Shown one piece after another: positions 15,352 to 17,699 of a stretch of DNA of 17,699 bases (position 1 is the stretch's first letter; each line of letters opens with the position of its first letter). A model generated the notes under the pieces. It did no database searches, was not told the DNA's origin, and saw nothing but the letters and a program-made list of their open reading frames with translations. Source of the DNA: Flavobacteriaceae bacterium. GTDB taxonomy: Bacteria > Bacteroidota > Bacteroidia > Flavobacteriales > Flavobacteriaceae. A program made the position numbers and the translations under genes. The stretch is taken from the NCBI GenBank assembly GCA_019090365.1, contig JAHRWC010000392.1:1-17699 (forward strand), read 5' to 3'.

Positions 15352-15359
15352 CAAAAATA
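15352..15359 (-). promoter_or_regulatory. Candidate internal -7 box before the 147-residue gene
   Basis: Minus-strand TATTTTTG is an exact TAnnTTTG match just downstream of the PAAR stop and 42 nt before the start of the next gene. No TTG is seen at the expected upstream distance, so support is weak in such AT-rich sequence. Confidence 0.25.
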
Positions 15360-15364
15360 AAAAA

Positions 15365-15667
15365 TTATCCTCCTATCATCACATTAAAAGCACCTAAAAC
15401 TATTTCGCCGCCATGAGCTGTCGCATCTCCCATTCTTGCAGCTGGCATTCCACCTATCATTACGGTGCTTGAACCGCTAACAATCGAATCTGGTGGTCCC
15501 ACGCAAACAAGCTCATCTCCTACTCTTGCTGCTGGCAATTTACCAATTAAAACGGTAGGTTCTCCTGGCCCGATTATAGGTCCTCCTACATGAGGTATTG
15601 GTATTGGAAAGGCAGGTGTTTCCATCGGACATTCATGAAAATCGGTTAATCTTGCTGCTGGAGGCAT
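15365..15667 (-). CDS. PAAR domain spike-tip protein
   Basis: A 100-residue free-standing PAAR protein that should cap the VgrG trimer as the sharp, metal-stabilised point of a contractile injection machine. It carries three PAAR-type repeats: PPAARLTDFHEC at the N-terminus, LPAARVGDELVC (44-55) and MPAARMGDATAHGG (74-87). Candidate metal ligands are His11, Cys13, His26 (PHVGG), Cys55 and His85. The preceding VLIGK and VMIGG strands repeat, and the chain ends in VMIGG, so the third repeat is split between the two termini, as expected for the threefold pseudo-symmetric PAAR cone. There is no toxin extension, so any effector must be a separate protein. It begins 18 nt after vgrG and is clearly co-transcribed with it. 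Confidence 0.93.
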   Translation of the reverse strand: MPPAARLTDFHECPMETPAFPIPIPHVGGPIIGPGEPTVLIGKLPAARVGDELVCVGPPDSIVSGSSTVMIGGMPAARMGDATAHGGEIVLGAFNVMIGG

Positions 15668-15685
15668 ATCTTTTTTGTTTTAAAT

Positions 15686-17485
15686 TTAGTTAATCATTAC
15701 CATTGCGCCTTTTATAGTAGTTTCTGCGCCGCCTGAAAGTTCAGCTGTTGCACTACCTTGGGCCTTAAATGATTCATCTGCAGTATTTTTTATATTCAAT
15801 CCTTGAATATTAACATCACCTCCTGAAGATTCAATATTAACTCCTTGATCTCCTTTAAGATTTAAACTTTGTGAAGACTCAATTGAAACTTCTTTTTCAC
15901 TAAAAATAGTTATTCCTTCATCAGACATCACAATTCTATTTCCATTTTGATCTGTTATAGAAACTTGTTTGTCTTTATCACTAAAAACAGCTTTATTATT
16001 TGATGCTGTTGTGATGCTAAACACTTCATTTTCATCATCAAACTTTAAAGCAATTCCAGATTTTGATACAATCGCTTTCGTGCTATTTTTTTCATTTGGA
16101 GAATAATCTTCATATGGTTTATTTTTAGAACTACTGTACATGCTTCCAAGAATGATAGGAAACCTTGGGTCTTCATTTAAAAAGCCTACAACTACCTCAT
16201 CACCTACTTCAGGCATAAAAAAAGCTCCAAAACCAGAAGTTGCATAAAAATTAGTTAAGCGCGCCCAAATCCCTTCACCATTACTATCGAATATAGGAAC
16301 ATCGACTAACACTCTGTATTGACTATCTGGATCTTCATACATTTTCTTGACTGTTCCATTAAACAATCCTTGTACTCCTGGCAATAAACCAGAGGCTGGC
16401 GGTGCAATTATTTCAGGTTGTTCAGAAATCCAATTTGGAGATAATCCCAACTCACAAGTTAACATCCAATTTCCATTGCTTATCTCATGATGAATTCCAC
16501 TAACAAAGTGATCTCCATTAAATCGATCTCCTACACCTTTTAAAGTAATATACTTTCCAGGAAATATGATTGAATCACCTGGTGTTGAAACAGTTCCTTG
16601 TATTTTTGAAAAACAACTTTTAGTCATCTGTGCTTTTGACCAATTTGTTAATTCTGAATCTGATAAAGGAGCAGTAGTTTGTAATTCAAAATCTGTTAAA
16701 CCGACTACATCTGAAAGCGTTTTACTAGATAAATTTCCTGGACCAGCATGTTCATTTGCTGCAGTTTCTGAAATAACTTCTTGATTCTTATAGTCCCATG
16801 AATTTGCTTTTACAGTACTTAATTGATTCACCGCATTTAATTTTGCTTTTAATTCATATATATCATCTCCAAAAGTAATGGTGCTAACTGAAGTAGTATC
16901 TGCATCTGGTGCAAATACATTAACTTTATTATTAATTGTAGAAATAATCAATCCATTGGCTTCTGCTCTAGTTCTAATAAAGTCCCAATCTGACACATTA
17001 TATTGAACTAATGAAGGCAATTTATTTTCGGTAGAAGTAACATTAGCTGTTAACCCTGAATAATTACCAATAATTGAACTTATTATATCACTATTTTTCT
17101 TATTGGCAAAAGTGATAGATTTTCGACCCACAGTCATTTTAATGGCTTCATCATAACAAACTACCTCTAAAGCAGAACCGATATATTGATCAATACGAAT
17201 GTTTTGTTCGGTAATAATTCCTTCAAAAATTGAAGTGTTTTGACCATCATATCCCACTTCAATTTTCACTTTGCCACCTGGAACAAAAGTACTAGAAGAA
17301 CTAGCCTCAAAGTCTCCTGTAGAAGGAGCACCATCTAAAATTGTTATAGTAGCCTTTGCTATATTATTAATACTATTATTAATATCTATGCTATGAACTC
17401 TTTCTTCATCAGGTATTGCAGATCCATCAACCTTAATACTAAACGTAACTATTCCACCACTTTTTATTTCTGAACTTGAACCCAT
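15686..17485 (-). CDS. vgrG: VgrG / phage gp27-gp5-like spike protein of a contractile injection system
   Basis: 599 residues, homologous to the trimeric central spike that joins tube to tip in T6SS, eCIS and phage tails. The N-terminal gp27-like part (about 10-355) contains FVPGGKVKIEVGYDG (67-81), FEGIITEQ, VVCYDEAIKMTVGRKS and LVQYNVSDWDFIRTRAEANG (159-178). The gp5 OB-fold (about 373-452) contains GTVKKMY, RVLVDVP, GIWARLTNFYA, FMPEVGDEVVVGFLNEDPRF and ILGSMYSS. Residues about 470-599 are a repetitive strand region (VSIESSQSLNLKGDQGVN) that should form the triple beta-helix needle ending MVMIN. There is no C-terminal effector domain and no lysozyme domain. It resembles the VgrG type annotated in Bacteroidota T6SS and eCIS clusters; which machine it serves cannot be decided here. 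The start at 17483-17485 is the first ATG after the inverted repeat. Confidence 0.93.
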   Translation of the reverse strand: MGSSSEIKSGGIVTFSIKVDGSAIPDEERVHSIDINNSINNIAKATITILDGAPSTGDFEASSSSTFVPGGKVKIEVGYDGQNTSIFEGIITEQNIRIDQYIGSALEVVCYDEAIKMTVGRKSITFANKKNSDIISSIIGNYSGLTANVTSTENKLPSLVQYNVSDWDFIRTRAEANGLIISTINNKVNVFAPDADTTSVSTITFGDDIYELKAKLNAVNQLSTVKANSWDYKNQEVISETAANEHAGPGNLSSKTLSDVVGLTDFELQTTAPLSDSELTNWSKAQMTKSCFSKIQGTVSTPGDSIIFPGKYITLKGVGDRFNGDHFVSGIHHEISNGNWMLTCELGLSPNWISEQPEIIAPPASGLLPGVQGLFNGTVKKMYEDPDSQYRVLVDVPIFDSNGEGIWARLTNFYATSGFGAFFMPEVGDEVVVGFLNEDPRFPIILGSMYSSSKNKPYEDYSPNEKNSTKAIVSKSGIALKFDDENEVFSITTASNNKAVFSDKDKQVSITDQNGNRIVMSDEGITIFSEKEVSIESSQSLNLKGDQGVNIESSGGDVNIQGLNIKNTADESFKAQGSATAELSGGAETTIKGAMVMIN

Positions 17486-17491
17486 TTTTCT

Positions 17492-17528
17492 AAAACTTAC
17501 TAATTAATGAAGCTTAAAAGTAAGTTTT
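17492..17528. repeat. Inverted repeat immediately upstream of vgrG
   Basis: A perfect 9-bp inverted repeat, AAAACTTAC (17492-17500) and GTAAGTTTT (17520-17528), separated by 19 nt that contain the palindrome AAGCTT. The near arm ends 6 nt before the vgrG ATG, so it could be an operator or a leader hairpin covering the ribosome-entry region. In sequence this AT-rich a 9-bp repeat can also arise by chance. Confidence 0.4.
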
Positions 17529-17588
17529 TTAAATGATATTTTTTCTACGTGATAGTACGCATATTAAATAAACGGATGTATTTAAAAC

Positions 17589-17620
17589 AAAAAATCCCGA
17601 TACATTTCTGTAACGGGATT
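17589..17620 (-). terminator. Intrinsic terminator downstream of tRNA-Val
   Basis: A 12-bp stem with one A-A mismatch (17593-17604 with 17609-17620, GC core CCCG/CGGG) and a 4-nt loop is followed on the minus strand by a run of T. It lies 10 nt after the tRNA 3' end and should stop tRNA transcription before vgrG, so the spike operon needs its own promoter. Confidence 0.85.
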
Positions 17621-17630
17621 GTAATTGATG

Positions 17631-17699
17631 TGGGCAATGAGGGATTCGAACCCCCGACCCCCTCGGTGTAAACGAGGTGCTCTGAACCAACTGAGCTAA
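17631..17699 (-). tRNA. tRNA-Val (anticodon TAC), 5' end cut by the window edge
   Basis: Read on the minus strand, the D-arm (TAGCTCAGTTGG), the anticodon arm CCTCG-TTTACAC-CGAGG and the T-arm GGGGG-TTCGAAT-CCCTC fold as a standard tRNA. The anticodon TAC (17668-17670) reads valine codons. The 3' acceptor strand ATTGCCC plus discriminator A ends at 17631; CCA is not encoded. About six 5' acceptor bases fall beyond the window. The boundary of the spike cassette next to a tRNA is notable, but no direct repeat of the tRNA 3' end is seen near 14,800, so integration at this tRNA is not demonstrated. Confidence 0.95.

Noticed and set aside
15317..15352. 8-bp inverted repeat (GTAAAATA/TATTTTAC) before the 147-residue gene, perhaps a shared operator with the vgrG repeat
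   Set aside because: The arms do not match the vgrG repeat in sequence, and 8-bp AT-rich repeats are expected by chance here.
16566..16784. Plus-strand open frame of 72 codons opposite vgrG
   Set aside because: It lies wholly inside a well-supported gene on the other strand; no family resemblance.
15686..17485. VgrG as a relic of an integrated phage tail
   Set aside because: No other phage gene, integrase or attachment repeat is visible, and the free-standing PAAR plus intact VgrG fit a T6SS/eCIS spike better. Not fully excluded because the right side is cut.
1..17699. CRISPR arrays, insertion sequences, transposases or toxin-antitoxin pairs
   Set aside because: No regularly spaced repeats, terminal inverted repeats around a transposase, or recognisable toxin/antitoxin genes were seen on either strand.

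Overview
The window is AT-rich DNA from a bacterium of the phylum Bacteroidota, most likely a member of the Flavobacteriaceae. The indicators are a type IX secretion (T9SS) / gliding-motility locus (porU, porV, gldJ), a T9SS-sorted secreted protein, near-absence of Shine-Dalgarno sequences, and -7 boxes of the Bacteroidota form TAnnTTTG in front of several genes. The genus cannot be named from this sequence alone.

Layout, left to right. Positions 1-2094 (minus strand) hold a tight run: an SDR oxidoreductase, a SprT-like metalloprotease-fold protein, and manC (GDP-mannose synthesis), which runs off the left edge. Positions 2168-4764 (minus) hold pdhA-pdhC, the E1-alpha and E2 subunits of the pyruvate dehydrogenase complex, with a recognisable promoter; E1-beta and E3 are not here. 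Positions 4883-10437 (minus) hold porU-porV-cdd: the T9SS C-terminal signal peptidase (sortase), its outer-membrane shuttle/anchor, and cytidine deaminase. Divergent from porU, and sharing its ~220-bp upstream region, are gldJ (gliding/T9SS lipoprotein) and, beyond a strong terminator, murF (peptidoglycan precursor ligase). Converging on murF with an 8-bp overlap is a gene for a small secreted beta-propeller protein that carries a T9SS sorting domain, so it is a probable client of the PorU/PorV machinery encoded a few kb away.

The right end, 14866-17485 (minus), is an accessory-looking operon, vgrG - PAAR - a 147-residue protein of unknown function. It is bounded by a tRNA-Val with its own terminator on one side and an AT-rich hairpin on the other. 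VgrG and PAAR form the tip of a contractile injection machine (type VI secretion or extracellular contractile injection system), but no sheath, tube, baseplate or ATPase gene is visible. This is therefore an orphan spike cassette or the edge of a larger cluster, and the unrecognised third gene is the least explained object in the window.

Most of the window is conserved flavobacterial housekeeping and T9SS sequence. The best leads for something undescribed are the spike cassette with its unknown third gene, an exact EF-hand calcium loop in PorV, and the SMP-30-like T9SS cargo protein.
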